Source of the DNA: Atribacterota bacterium
GTDB lineage: Bacteria > Atribacterota > Phoenicimicrobiia > Phoenicimicrobiales > Stramentimicrobiaceae
Direction of reading: 5' to 3'
DNA: 52,268 nt
Assembly: GCA_028717805.1 (NCBI GenBank)
Contig: JAQUNC010000001.1
Coordinates: 1 to 52,268 of the forward strand
Part shown: in pieces, positions 33,297 through 42,805 of the stretch
Layout: each line of letters starts with the position of its first letter
Position numbering within the stretch: the stretch's first letter is position 1
Made by a program: the position numbers and the translations under genes
The notes under the pieces: generated by a model
What the model saw: only the letters and a program-made list of their open reading frames with translations
The model's database searches: none
What the model was told of the DNA's origin: nothing

Positions 33297-34445
33297 GTGA
33301 AAGAAATCACTAAAAAAACAATTGAAAAGCTGATTGAGGAAAAAGATGATCTTAGTATTTCAATTTATATGCCGACTATATCTGCAGCAAGTAGTGACGT
33401 AAAAAAAATGCCCATCCAACTAAAAAACCTGCTTAATAATGTTAAAAAGGAATTACAGGATAAATATAATGTGGATATTCGTAATATTGAAGACTTATTA
33501 AAACCAGCCACGAATTTATTGGGAGATAGAGTTTTTTGGCAAAACCAGAAAGAAGGATTAGCTATCTTTGTCAGTCCCGGACAATTCCACTATTTTCGCT
33601 TAAACAGTTCGTTAGCGGAGAAGTCTTCAGTAAGTAAGTATTTTAATATTATACCTTTGATTCCAGAGACTATGTTTAATAATATTTACTATGTATTAGC
33701 CTTAAGCAGAAATATGAACAGAATATTCCGGGCTACCAGAGGAAGTATTATGCAGTTAGATATTGAAGGTATTCCGGAGAGCTTAAAAGAAATATCTAAA
33801 TATTCCGAAAACGAGAAGAGTCTTTCTTCGCATACCTCTGGCTCAGAAGGTGCTGGAACAATTTTCCATGGAGTAGGAGAAATTGATGCTGATAAGAGAG
33901 AAGAGTTAATGCAATATTTCCGACAAATAGATCAAGGTTTGAATAAATACCTGGATAAAAAAACTAAGTCTCCTTTAATTGTAATATGTGTAAAAGATCT
34001 TTTCCCGATGTATTATGAAGCAAACTCTTATCCCTACTTATTAGAAGAAAGTATAGAAGGCAATCCTGATGAAATTTCACCCGATACAATTTTAAAGAAC
34101 GCCTTTCCCATAGCTTCAGGTTATTTCCATAGCCAATTGGAAAACATCACATCTTTATATCATAATATAAAAGGTACCGGTAAGACCTCCACCCAGTTGG
34201 AAGATGTCGTTTCAGCTGCATACTTTAGTAGAGTAGAACAATTGTTAATAAAGAATAGGGCTTCTCAGTATGGTAGTTTTAATCCGGAAGAGAATCGGGT
34301 ATATCTGACAGAACAAGGAAATGAACAATATGATTTATATAATTTTGCTGCTATAAAGACTATTTCCAATGGTGGACAGGTATATATTCTTGATGAAGAA
34401 AAAATGCCTGATGGAGAAAACATTATTGCTTTTTACCGATTCTAA
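33297..34445 (+). CDS. baeRF-family protein (bacterial release-factor-1-like), function unknown
   Basis: A 382-residue protein. Start GTG 33297 is seven bases after GGAGGG; the frame opens at 33282, but that start would lie before the ribosome binding site. The layout matches bacterial archaeo-eukaryotic release factor-like (baeRF) proteins. SISIYMPT is near the N-terminus, FWQNQKEGLAIFVSPGQFHY near 85, YVLALSRNMNRIFRATRG near 140, GVGEIDADKREELMQYFRQI near 200, PLIVICVKDLFPMYYEANSY near 230, and a C-terminal domain ending VYILDEEKMPDGENIIAFYR. Related proteins are thought to bind ribosomes, but no activity is established that I can point to. It is flanked by gene-free stretches on both sides. 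Confidence 0.6.
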   Translation: MKEITKKTIEKLIEEKDDLSISIYMPTISAASSDVKKMPIQLKNLLNNVKKELQDKYNVDIRNIEDLLKPATNLLGDRVFWQNQKEGLAIFVSPGQFHYFRLNSSLAEKSSVSKYFNIIPLIPETMFNNIYYVLALSRNMNRIFRATRGSIMQLDIEGIPESLKEISKYSENEKSLSSHTSGSEGAGTIFHGVGEIDADKREELMQYFRQIDQGLNKYLDKKTKSPLIVICVKDLFPMYYEANSYPYLLEESIEGNPDEISPDTILKNAFPIASGYFHSQLENITSLYHNIKGTGKTSTQLEDVVSAAYFSRVEQLLIKNRASQYGSFNPEENRVYLTEQGNEQYDLYNFAAIKTISNGGQVYILDEEKMPDGENIIAFYRF

Positions 34446-34943
34446 AAGGTGGTTGGTTTAAGAAGGTTATAGTTTTCAGCTTGTGTTTATATATTTTTGG
34501 GTAAATTAGAATGGGATTGCTTCCCTCATCTCTTAATCTGGTTAAGGGATAGGAGAAGCAATTTCAAGTATTTATTCTCACAAATGGTATTCTTTAGCCA
34601 TTAGCGTTAATTAGTTTACAGTGGTTAATTTTTAATTAAGAGCAATAGATTAATATTTCTATAAATAAAAATACTTGCTTTTTGCTTATTAATTATTACT
34701 TATCACTGTATTTTTGAAACATTATACGGAATAGGTAATATTATAGTGCACTATACACTCAATGAGTAAGACTAATAAGTCGTTGTAAGGTAGAATAGCA
34801 ATTATGGCAATCTAATACTCTTAAATTTACACTGACGTTATCAGGTATACTGATTGAACCTATTTACCATATTTCTTCCCAATGATACTATATTTAAAAA
34901 TATATTTGAAAAAGATATTTATATGTTATAGATAGGCAGAATT
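34446..34943. other. Intergenic region with a long hairpin and GTATAC-type elements
   Basis: About 500 bases without a gene. It contains the hairpin at 34516-34562, palindromic ATAGTGCACTAT near 34743, and otherwise A/T-rich sequence. AGATAGGCAGAAT (34930-34942) lies directly before the rimO start and repeats 33241-33253. No certain promoter for rimO was found. Confidence 0.5.
34516..34562. repeat. Intergenic inverted repeat after the baeRF-like gene
   Basis: ATTGCTTCCCTCATCTCTTA pairs, with a few wobbles and mismatches, with the sequence ending GGATAGGAGAAGCAAT. The outer arms ATTGCTTC and GAAGCAAT are perfect. The arms echo the GAAGCAAT ends of repeat family A, so it may be a related element. 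No T-run follows. Confidence 0.5.
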
Positions 34944-36290
34944 ATGCGTATAAGCATCCAATCACTCGGTTGTCCTAAAAATTTAGTAGACAGTGAAGTT
35001 ATTTGCGGTTATCTATTAGAATATAACTATACCTTAACTAATGATATAGAAGATTGTGATATTGCCTTAATCAATACCTGTAGTTTTATTGAACCGGCAG
35101 TTGAAGAATCCATTGATGCTATTTTAAAGGCGGCACAATTAAAAAAAGATGGCAAAATAAAATACATCGTGGTAGCCGGTTGTCTTTCTCAAAGATATGA
35201 GCTCCAAGAACTGATAAAATCATTACCTGAGGTGGATGCTTTTATTGGCATTAATGAGATAGCCAGAATTAACGATATTATGGAAAAAGTTACTAGAGGA
35301 GAAAATGTATTTCAGGTAAATTTAAAACCATGTTTTATTTACAAGGAAAGTTCTCCACGCTTTCTTTTTACTCCTGGACACTACACCTATCTTAAAATAG
35401 CCGAGGGTTGTAATAATGCCTGTGCATATTGTCTTATCCCCCATATTAAAGGTAGCTATCGTAGTCGAACTATGGAGTCAATTTTTTCAGAAGCTCAATT
35501 TTTGATAGATAAATATCCTTTAAAAGAAATAATTCTAATAGCTGAAGATACTACCTATTATGGAGTAGACCTTTATGGCAAGCCATCACTGGCAAGCTTG
35601 TTGTATAAATTGGTTCAATTAAAGTGGTCTGAGGAGAATCGCATTAGAATTCTTTATACCCATCCTGCTCATTACGATGATCAGTTAATTGATTGCCTGG
35701 CTAAAAATGACCTATTTTGTTCCTATCTGGATATACCTCTCCAGCATATCAGTAATTCGGTATTGCAGAGAATGAATAGAAAAGTTAATAAGAAAGACAT
35801 AATAACACTTATTGAAAAATTGAGAAAAAATATTCCCGGATTAACCTTGCGCACTACCTTTATGGTAGGATTTCCTGGAGAGACAGACGCTGATTTTCAG
35901 GAACTGTGTGATTTTGTGCAGGAATATCAGTTTGAACAGGTAGGAGTCTTCACTTATTATAATGAGACCGGTTGTTTGGCCAGTAAATACTCGGATCAAA
36001 TACCGAAAAAGATTAAGAAAACAAGATTAGATACATTAATGAAAATACAACAAAAAATTGCTTTAAATCATCAAAAGAGAAAGGTAGGTAAAAAGATAAA
36101 AGTATTAATTGACGAGATTTCTGAAAAAAAGAAAGATATTCTGGTAGGTCGTTCCTGTGCTGAAGCTCCTGAAATCGATGGGAATATTTTTATCTTGAAT
36201 GGGAAGAAAAAGGATATAGGGAACTGGGTGAAGGTTGAAATTAGTAAAGCATATCCTTATCATTTAGATGGTAATATATGTTATGAATAG
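34944..36290 (+). CDS. rimO: Ribosomal protein S12 methylthiotransferase RimO
   Basis: A 448-residue radical-SAM enzyme that adds a methylthio group to an Asp of ribosomal protein S12. The N-terminal UPF0004 domain supplies three cluster cysteines, Cys10 (SLGCPKNLVDSE), Cys46 (NTCSF) and Cys80 (AGCLSQRY). The radical-SAM triad is Cys156, Cys160, Cys163 (EGCNNACAYCLIPHIKG), and a TRAM-type domain ends the chain. SLGCPKNLVDSE and IPHIKGSYRSR separate RimO from the tRNA enzyme MiaB. The length is normal. ATG 34944 has AGGCAG close by. Confidence 0.95.
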   Translation: MRISIQSLGCPKNLVDSEVICGYLLEYNYTLTNDIEDCDIALINTCSFIEPAVEESIDAILKAAQLKKDGKIKYIVVAGCLSQRYELQELIKSLPEVDAFIGINEIARINDIMEKVTRGENVFQVNLKPCFIYKESSPRFLFTPGHYTYLKIAEGCNNACAYCLIPHIKGSYRSRTMESIFSEAQFLIDKYPLKEIILIAEDTTYYGVDLYGKPSLASLLYKLVQLKWSEENRIRILYTHPAHYDDQLIDCLAKNDLFCSYLDIPLQHISNSVLQRMNRKVNKKDIITLIEKLRKNIPGLTLRTTFMVGFPGETDADFQELCDFVQEYQFEQVGVFTYYNETGCLASKYSDQIPKKIKKTRLDTLMKIQQKIALNHQKRKVGKKIKVLIDEISEKKKDILVGRSCAEAPEIDGNIFILNGKKKDIGNWVKVEISKAYPYHLDGNICYE

Positions 36291-36479
36291 AAATTTAATA
36301 TTTGCAGATTGAGAAAAATTATGGTTATAATAACATAACTAATTATTTTTTATTTTTAACCTGCATTTTTAGAAATTGGTAATGCTGTTCTCACAGATTA
36401 ACTAGCAAGATAGATATGAAGTAAATAAGAAATATCATGTTTAATGCAAGAGCTAAATAAGGAGAAAGGAAGCCGTACT

Positions 36480-37589
36480 TTGATAAAGGAGAGAATAAAA
36501 AAATTCTGGCTGGAAATAAATAAAGGTGTAATACAACCCAATGCCTTCCTGGTTATTAATCCTAAAAATATCTTTTATTTGACCCAGTTTAAAGGAGAAG
36601 GCCTTCTACTTTCTACTCCTGATCAAAACTATCTTATTACTGATTCACGTTATACCGAACAGGCAAAAACAGAAGTGCAACATTGTGATATTATTATCCA
36701 GGAATTGAAACAGAATGATGCTCAGACTATTTCTTTATCTAATCTTATTGCAGAATTGAAGATAAAGGAATTAGGATTTGAATCCGATTTTCTTAAAGTT
36801 AGCGATTATCAAAAATATCAACAGGTTATGCCACAATTAAAATTATTTCCCTTTACCAATATCCTTGAAATAGTTCGTATAGTTAAAGATCAATCTGAGA
36901 TTAATTTGATAAAAAAAGCTGTGCAAATTGCTGATACTGCTTTTCAGGAAACCGTGGGAGAGTTATCACCCGGGATTTCTGAGCTTGCCCTGGCCAACCG
37001 ATTGAATTATAATATGCGAAAAGAGGGTGCTACCAAGGAAGCCTTTGATTTGATTGTAACTTCAGGTGAGAGAGGTGTCCTGGTTCATGGTGCACCATCT
37101 GATAAACAGATTAAAGATGGCGAACTCATAGTAATTGATTTTGGTTGTAATTATGGCATGTATAACTCGGATTGTTCCCGAACATTAATATTAGGAAAAC
37201 CAGATAAAGGGCAGGAGCAAATATTTAATATTATCAAACAAGTGCAAATAGAGACATTACAGAAAGTTAAAGCTGGGGTACAATGTAAAGAACTGGATGA
37301 ATTTGCCCGCTTGGTAATAGAAGAAAGTGGTTATGGCGATTTTATTCAGCATTCCTTAGGTCATGGCGTTGGATTGGATATTCATGAGTTTCCACACCTT
37401 AATTCTTACGATAAAACCATATTACAACCAGGTATGGTAGTAACAATTGAACCTGGTATTTATGTTCCTGGTCTGGGAGGAGTACGAATTGAAGATACGG
37501 TAGTAATAACCGAAAAAGGTTGTCATATACTTACTATGCTACCTAAAGAGCTATCTCTTGCTTTTTATTCCGAAAAAAATTTTATATAA
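36480..37589 (+). CDS. M24 metallopeptidase, Xaa-Pro aminopeptidase/dipeptidase-like
   Basis: A 369-residue cytoplasmic peptidase. The N-terminal creatinase-like domain ([20 protein letters not shown], then DSRYTEQA) precedes the pita-bread catalytic domain. Metal ligands are Asp220 (VIDFGCNYG), Asp231 (NSDCSRT), His295 ([13 protein letters not shown]), Glu324 ([10 protein letters not shown]) and Glu338 ([10 protein letters not shown]). The frame opens with ATG 36444, but TTG 36480 has AGGAAG seven bases upstream and gives the standard N-terminus, so I prefer it. It likely removes residues before or at proline. It is followed by glyA after 14 bases and starts a long housekeeping run. Confidence 0.9.
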   Translation: MIKERIKKFWLEINKGVIQPNAFLVINPKNIFYLTQFKGEGLLLSTPDQNYLITDSRYTEQAKTEVQHCDIIIQELKQNDAQTISLSNLIAELKIKELGFESDFLKVSDYQKYQQVMPQLKLFPFTNILEIVRIVKDQSEINLIKKAVQIADTAFQETVGELSPGISELALANRLNYNMRKEGATKEAFDLIVTSGERGVLVHGAPSDKQIKDGELIVIDFGCNYGMYNSDCSRTLILGKPDKGQEQIFNIIKQVQIETLQKVKAGVQCKELDEFARLVIEESGYGDFIQHSLGHGVGLDIHEFPHLNSYDKTILQPGMVVTIEPGIYVPGLGGVRIEDTVVITEKGCHILTMLPKELSLAFYSEKNFI

Positions 37590-37603
37590 ATAGGAGAAAA
37601 GAA

Positions 37604-38830
37604 ATGAGTTTAGAAAAGGTTGATTTAGATATATATCAACTTATCAAGAAAGAAGAAGAGCGTCAAAAATATACTCTAGAACTTATTGCTTCTGAAAATT
37701 TTGTCAGCGATGCAATTTTGGAAGCCCAGGGTTCTGTCTTAACCAATAAATATGCAGAAGGTTATCCCGGTAAAAAGTATTATGGCGGATGTCAGTTTAT
37801 TGATAAAGTGGAAATTTTAGCCATTGAGAGGGCTAAACAATTATTCTCAGCTGATCATGCTAATGTACAACCTCATTCAGGATCACAGGCCAATATGGGA
37901 GTCTATTTCAGTATATTAAAACCCGGAGATACTATCCTCTCTATGAACCTTGCTCATGGTGGTCATCTTACTCATGGCAGTCCGGTAAATTTTTCTGGAA
38001 TGCTATATAATATAATACCTTATGGCGTTACCAGAAATACGGGACGAATTGATTATGATGAATTGGAAAGTTTGGCTTTACAGAATAAGCCCAGAATGAT
38101 TGTTGCCGGCGCCAGTGCCTATCCCAGAGAAATAGACTTTGCCAAATTTCGAGAAATAGCTGATAAAGTTGGAGCATTTCTGATGGCCGATATTGCTCAT
38201 ATTGCCGGATTGGTTGTTGCCGGTGAGCATATAAGCCCAATTCCACATTGCCATTTTGTTACTACTACAACTCACAAAACATTAAGGGGACCAAGAGGAG
38301 GCTTAATACTCTGCCAGGAAGAATTTGCTAAACAAGTTGATAAGAGTATTTTCCCTGGTATTCAAGGGGGTCCCTTGATGCATGTTATTGCTGCTAAGGC
38401 GGTTTGCTTTAAAATGGCTATGCAAGATGATTTTATTACTTATCAGAGACAAATTAAAGAGAACGCCTCTGTCCTGGCTCAGAGGTTAATGGAAATGGAT
38501 TATCGGCTGGTATCTGGGGGAACTGATAACCACTTGATGCTGGTTGATTTAAGGAATAAGGGCCTTACCGGTAAACAGGCGGAAAAGGCATTAGAAGAGG
38601 CGGGTATTACAGTGAACAAAAATGCTGTACCTTTTGATACCCAACCACCTATGGTTACCAGCGGTATTCGTATTGGTACACCGGCTATGACTAGCCGAGG
38701 TATGAAAGAAAAAGAGATGACCCTTATTGCTGAATTAATTGACAGAGTACTTTGTAATATTGATAATGGAAAGGTAAGGCAGGAAGTACGGCAAGATGTA
38801 CAGACATTATGTCATCAGTTTGTTGTTTAA
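37604..38830 (+). CDS. glyA: Serine hydroxymethyltransferase
   Basis: A 408-residue PLP enzyme that converts serine and tetrahydrofolate to glycine and 5,10-methylene-tetrahydrofolate. Lys225 in [15 protein letters not shown] is the PLP lysine. [49 protein letters not shown] and [15 protein letters not shown] are the other conserved blocks. Full length. ATG 37604 follows AGGAG. The folate link to folC at the end of the window may be coincidental. Confidence 0.97.
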   Translation: MSLEKVDLDIYQLIKKEEERQKYTLELIASENFVSDAILEAQGSVLTNKYAEGYPGKKYYGGCQFIDKVEILAIERAKQLFSADHANVQPHSGSQANMGVYFSILKPGDTILSMNLAHGGHLTHGSPVNFSGMLYNIIPYGVTRNTGRIDYDELESLALQNKPRMIVAGASAYPREIDFAKFREIADKVGAFLMADIAHIAGLVVAGEHISPIPHCHFVTTTTHKTLRGPRGGLILCQEEFAKQVDKSIFPGIQGGPLMHVIAAKAVCFKMAMQDDFITYQRQIKENASVLAQRLMEMDYRLVSGGTDNHLMLVDLRNKGLTGKQAEKALEEAGITVNKNAVPFDTQPPMVTSGIRIGTPAMTSRGMKEKEMTLIAELIDRVLCNIDNGKVRQEVRQDVQTLCHQFVV

Positions 38831-38917
38831 CCTGGCGCTGAAACAGCATTTATTATTAAAATCAATGTGATAAATAATTGAATAATATATATTCTAGAAA
38901 GGTAAGGGGGAGTTAAC

Positions 38918-39475
38918 TTGATTTCTACCAGCGATTTTAAAAATGGCTTAAGCATAGAATTAGATAATTATTTATATACTATTATTGAATTTCAACACGT
39001 TAAACCTGGTAAGGGAGGTGCCTTTGTTCGAACAAAATTAAAAAATGTACAAACCGGAGCAGTTATTGATAGAACCTTTCGAGCTGGTGAAAAGTTTGAA
39101 CAAGCAATCATAGAACGTAAAGATATGCAATATATTTATAATGATGGTCATAATTATTATTTTATGGATAAGGATACCTATGAACAAGTACCCATAGATA
39201 TGGAGATGATAGGTGATTCAGCTGATTTATTGAAAGAAGGAAATGATGTTGAAGTTACCTCCTGTAAGGGTATGATAATCGGTATTCAACTGCCAACCAC
39301 TATTGCCTTACAGGTAGTAAAGACCATGCCTGGAGTAAAGGGGAATACGGTATCCGGGGCTATGAAACCTGCAATTGTGGAAACCGGTGCGATCATACAG
39401 GTTCCTCTCTTTATCAAGGAGGGGGATATTATTAAAATAGCAACAAGTGATAAAAAATATCAGGAAAGAGTATAA
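38918..39475 (+). CDS. efp: Translation elongation factor P
   Basis: A 185-residue protein with three beta-barrel domains that rescues ribosomes stalled at proline runs. The domain I loop is PGKGGAFVR with Lys32 at its tip. RTFRAGEKFEQAIIERKDMQ is the conserved domain II start, and the C-terminal block GNTVSGAMKPAIVETGAIIQ is typical. Start TTG 38918 lies seven bases after AAGGGGGAG. The next gene begins eight bases after its stop. Confidence 0.96.
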   Translation: MISTSDFKNGLSIELDNYLYTIIEFQHVKPGKGGAFVRTKLKNVQTGAVIDRTFRAGEKFEQAIIERKDMQYIYNDGHNYYFMDKDTYEQVPIDMEMIGDSADLLKEGNDVEVTSCKGMIIGIQLPTTIALQVVKTMPGVKGNTVSGAMKPAIVETGAIIQVPLFIKEGDIIKIATSDKKYQERV

Positions 39476-39482
39476 AAAATAT

Positions 39483-39911
39483 ATGGAATTAGCGAGTATT
39501 GTTACCGATAAGGGGAGTATCAATATTTCCCGAATTACCATTGAAGTATTAATTGGTCTTGTTTTGCAGGATATAAATGGCATAATACATCCAAGGAAGA
39601 CTGGTATGCCAAAAATTATCCAGTCTTCGGTCGATGACACCGGTAAAGAAAGCAACAATATTACTCAGGAAATCAGGATAGAAATAAAACCAGATTCGTT
39701 GTTGGTCAATCTCTTTTTGAACATTCAGTATGGTATAAGAATCCCTGATTTAACCTGGGAAGTCCAGACAAAGGTGAAGGAAAAAATTAAAGAGGCAACC
39801 AGTCTGGACGTTGATCAAATCAATGTTCATATTCAGAGCATACGTTTTTCTAAGAAACACTATAATAAGGGAAAATTAGTTGCTTCAGGGAGCTTTTTAA
39901 AAATATTCTAA
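39483..39911 (+). CDS. Asp23/Gls24-family protein
   Basis: A 142-residue protein starting MELASIVTDKGSINISRITI, the usual entry of Asp23/Gls24 proteins; the pattern ends near WEVQTKVKEKIKEATSLDVD and INVHIQSIRF. An in-frame GTG at 39447 lies inside efp; ATG 39483 is preferred. In Firmicutes such genes (for example yqhY) sit between accB/accC or efp and nusB, as here. Role unknown in general, with suggested links to envelope or lipid balance. An insert with basic and Ser residues (about 40-60) replaces the short loop of most relatives. Confidence 0.8.
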   Translation: MELASIVTDKGSINISRITIEVLIGLVLQDINGIIHPRKTGMPKIIQSSVDDTGKESNNITQEIRIEIKPDSLLVNLFLNIQYGIRIPDLTWEVQTKVKEKIKEATSLDVDQINVHIQSIRFSKKHYNKGKLVASGSFLKIF

Positions 39912-39955
39912 AGACAAAGTACAATTTGATAATAAAATAAGTGCTTGGGGAAGTT

Positions 39956-40375
39956 ATGGGGAATAGAAGAGTAGCCAGGGAGATGGCGTTGAAAATACTA
40001 TTTCAAGTTGATCTTGTTCATTGTAATGTCAATGAGGCAAGTTCATACACCTTTCAAATTGAGGACCTATTGCAATGCAATGATTCTGATAGTATTATCT
40101 CTTTTTCCCAAGATTTAGTAAAGGGAGTCCTGGCAAATCTAAATGAAATAGACGCGCTAATTAGAAAACATGCGAATAACTGGTCATTAGAAAGAATGGC
40201 CAATATTGACCGTAATATTTTACGAATTGCTATTTATGAAATAGTCTTTATTGATAACATTCCTAAAAGTGTTTCCATAAATGAGGCAGTGGAATTAGCA
40301 AAAAAATACAGTACTGAAAATTCCTTTGGTTTTGTCAATGGCGTTTTAGGTAAAGTTGAAAAAAATGATAATTAG
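39956..40375 (+). CDS. nusB: Transcription antitermination factor NusB
   Basis: A 139-residue all-helical RNA-binding protein that, with NusE, assembles antitermination complexes on rRNA transcripts. RRVAREMALKILFQVDL is the Arg-rich boxA-binding start, LERMANIDRNILRIAIYEIV and KSVSINEAVELAKKYSTENS the C-terminal hallmark, followed by FGFVNGVLGKV. ATG 39956 is five bases after GGGG, and GTG 39941 is an alternative. Standard position between asp23-like and xseA. Confidence 0.95.
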   Translation: MGNRRVAREMALKILFQVDLVHCNVNEASSYTFQIEDLLQCNDSDSIISFSQDLVKGVLANLNEIDALIRKHANNWSLERMANIDRNILRIAIYEIVFIDNIPKSVSINEAVELAKKYSTENSFGFVNGVLGKVEKNDN

Positions 40376-40411
40376 TATAAGTACAAAAAAATTAAAAATT
40401 TAAGGCCTTAG

Positions 40412-41647
40412 ATGTTAATAAACTCTATCAATGAAAAAATATTTACCGTAAGCAGCATTACTCATCATATTCAAATGCTTTTTAATTCCGATCCTCTTCT
40501 TCATAATATCACCATTATAGGTGAGATAAGTAATTTTAAATATCATTCTTCAGGTCATATGTACTTTGTTTTAAAAGATGATCAAAGTCAGATAAAATGT
40601 GTGATGTTTCGGGGGAATAATCAGGGACTTGATTTTGAGCCAGGAGATGGAATAAGTGTAAAAGCAAAAGGAGAGGTAAGGGTGTATGAAAGAAGAGGAG
40701 AATATCAGTTTTATGTTTCTCAAATGACTGAAGCAGGAAAGGGTGCCTTATTTGCTGCCTTCGAAGCTTTAAAGGAAAAACTAAAAGCAGAGGGGCTGTT
40801 TAGACCTGAAATAAAAAAGACTTTACCAAAAATACCTCGTAAAATTGCTGTTATTACCTCACCTACCGGAGCGGCTATCAAAGATATTATTTCTATTACC
40901 TTGCGGCGATTTACTAATATGCATATTATTATTGTTCCAGCTCAGGTGCAAGGAGATGAGGCAGCAAGACAGATTGCCGAAAATATTGACTTCCTTAACC
41001 AGGAATTACCGGAACTGGACTTCATTATCATCGGTAGAGGAGGAGGGTCAATTGAAGAATTATGGGCTTTTAATGAAGAGAGATTAGCCCGGGCTATTTA
41101 CGCTTCCCAGATTCCCATTGTATCAGCTGTGGGTCATGAGACTGATTTTACCATCTCTGACTTTGTAGCAGATCTTCGTGCTCCTACTCCTTCGGGGGCA
41201 GCTGAAATGACTATTCCTGATAAAGAAAGTTTAGTCCAGCATCTTAGATTAATGCAGGGGAAATTAAATCGTATTATCTGGCATATTATGGAATTGAAAG
41301 AACAGAGATATTTGAATACAGTGGTAAATTTAAAATATCAAAGCCCGAAAAACCAGATTCTTCAACATCTACAAACCATTGATGATTTACATAATCGATT
41401 GAAATTGAATATGAAACATATTGTTAATATAAATGAAAATATTTTAATAAACTATAAAGAGAAAATCATTACTTTAAGCCCTAAATCGATACTGAGTAGG
41501 GGATATAGTATTTGTTTGAAAATACCTGAAAGGATAGTAGTTAAAAAAATTAATCAGGTAGAAAAAGATAATCAAATTGAGGTTCTAATTCAAGATGGTA
41601 AAATTTCAGCAAATGTTTTCGGAAAGGAGGAAATAAAGAATGAGTGA
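40412..41647 (+). CDS. xseA: Exodeoxyribonuclease VII large subunit
   Basis: A 411-residue catalytic subunit that degrades single-stranded DNA. The N-terminal OB-fold is HNITIIGEISNFKYHSSGHM and YFVLKDDQSQIKCVMFRG. The catalytic region has IAVITSPTGAAIKDIISITL, IIIGRGGGSIEELWAFNEE and IVSAVGHETDFTISDFVADL, followed by RAPTPSGAAEM. The C-terminal part is helical, with the conserved SPKSILSRGYSI motif. It overlaps xseB by eight bases, so the two subunits are made together. Confidence 0.96.
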   Translation: MLINSINEKIFTVSSITHHIQMLFNSDPLLHNITIIGEISNFKYHSSGHMYFVLKDDQSQIKCVMFRGNNQGLDFEPGDGISVKAKGEVRVYERRGEYQFYVSQMTEAGKGALFAAFEALKEKLKAEGLFRPEIKKTLPKIPRKIAVITSPTGAAIKDIISITLRRFTNMHIIIVPAQVQGDEAARQIAENIDFLNQELPELDFIIIGRGGGSIEELWAFNEERLARAIYASQIPIVSAVGHETDFTISDFVADLRAPTPSGAAEMTIPDKESLVQHLRLMQGKLNRIIWHIMELKEQRYLNTVVNLKYQSPKNQILQHLQTIDDLHNRLKLNMKHIVNINENILINYKEKIITLSPKSILSRGYSICLKIPERIVVKKINQVEKDNQIEVLIQDGKISANVFGKEEIKNE

Positions 41648-41909
41648 TAAGAAAAAAAAGGATGAAGATATATCTTTTGAAGATTCATTAAAAAAACTGG
41701 AAGAAATTGTAGAAGAACTGGAAAAAGGCGAACTTAATTTAGATGAGGCATTAAAGTTATACGAAGAAGGAATGCATTTTTCAGATAAATGCTTAAAAAA
41801 ATTAAATGAAACAAAACAAAAAGTTGAAAAGCTAACCAGAGAGGGTGATAAAAAATATCATACTGAACCATTTTCTGTAAATAATAATGAAGAGGCTAAT
41901 AACAAGTAA
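41640..41909 (+). CDS. xseB: Exodeoxyribonuclease VII small subunit
   Basis: An 89-residue subunit. SFEDSLKKLEEIVEELEKGE, then LNLDEALKLYEEGMHFSDKC, is the full family pattern (residues about 11-52). The C-terminal tail (about 25 residues, Lys, Glu and Asn-rich) extends beyond the core. ATG 41640 has AAAGGAGG eight bases upstream inside the end of xseA. The next gene starts on the base after its stop. Confidence 0.93.
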   Translation: MSDKKKKDEDISFEDSLKKLEEIVEELEKGELNLDEALKLYEEGMHFSDKCLKKLNETKQKVEKLTREGDKKYHTEPFSVNNNEEANNK

Positions 41910-42770
41910 ATGGAATTAACTTCCTACTTACAGGAAAAAAAGAAAATTATTGATCAGTACCTGGTAGAAAAACTACCTTCAGAACAAGAAAATCCTTTCC
42001 TGATACATCGATCTATCCGTTATAGTGTTTTAAATGGTGGTAAAAGGCTCAGGCCGATATTGACCTTAATGACTGCGGAATTATTAGGGAAATCCTATGA
42101 ACTGGTATTACCTACTGCTGCCGGGATTGAATTAATCCATTGCTTTACCCTGGTTCATGATGATTTACCCTGCATGGATGATGATGACTATCGCAGGGGG
42201 AAGTTGACCAATCATAAAATTTTTGGAGAAGGTATGGCGGTATTAACTGGCGATGCTTTGTTAGTAATGGGATTGTCTTTTATTTGTCAGAATGCAGAAT
42301 TAGAAGGAGTTAGTAAAAATTCAGTTATTCTGGTATTACAGAATATACTTGATATGCTGGGAACAAAGAAGATGCTGGGAGGGCAGGTAGAGGACATTAA
42401 CTGGCAGTCTCAAAACCAGAATACAGATAATATCAAGGATATTTATTTAAAAAAGACTTCAGCTTTAATCTGTGCTTCTTTGGAAGCAGGAGCTTTATTG
42501 TCTCAAGCGAGTGAAGAACAAATTTCAGCATTGAATGGATTTGGTGAGAATATAGGCCTTGCTTTTCAAATTACTGATGATTTACTTGATTTACAACAGG
42601 ATAAAAAAGGTTATGATAAACCAACCTATCCCGCAATTTTTGGTGTTGAAAAATCGAGAGATTGGATTCAGCAATATTGCAGATTGGCAAAAGAAAGTAT
42701 GTCAATTTTTGGAAGTAAGGCTGACTTATTTTGTAAATTGGTAGATTATGTACAACACCGGAAAGAGTAA
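41910..42770 (+). CDS. ispA: Polyprenyl synthetase (farnesyl/geranylgeranyl diphosphate synthase)
   Basis: A 286-residue prenyltransferase. The first Asp-rich motif is Asp84 to Asp90 in VHDDLPCMDDDDYRRGKLTN, and the second is DDLLDLQQD (about 223-231). GGKRLRPILTLMTAELLGK is the substrate-binding start. The CxDxxDD-like insert places it with bacterial short-chain enzymes, such as IspA, usually located after xseB. The chain length of product cannot be decided by eye. It starts directly after xseB without its own clear ribosome binding site, so translation is probably coupled. Confidence 0.93.
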   Translation: MELTSYLQEKKKIIDQYLVEKLPSEQENPFLIHRSIRYSVLNGGKRLRPILTLMTAELLGKSYELVLPTAAGIELIHCFTLVHDDLPCMDDDDYRRGKLTNHKIFGEGMAVLTGDALLVMGLSFICQNAELEGVSKNSVILVLQNILDMLGTKKMLGGQVEDINWQSQNQNTDNIKDIYLKKTSALICASLEAGALLSQASEEQISALNGFGENIGLAFQITDDLLDLQQDKKGYDKPTYPAIFGVEKSRDWIQQYCRLAKESMSIFGSKADLFCKLVDYVQHRKE

Positions 42771-42805
42771 ATGTATATTTTTAGAGAGAGAAGAGTGTAG
42801 GAGCC

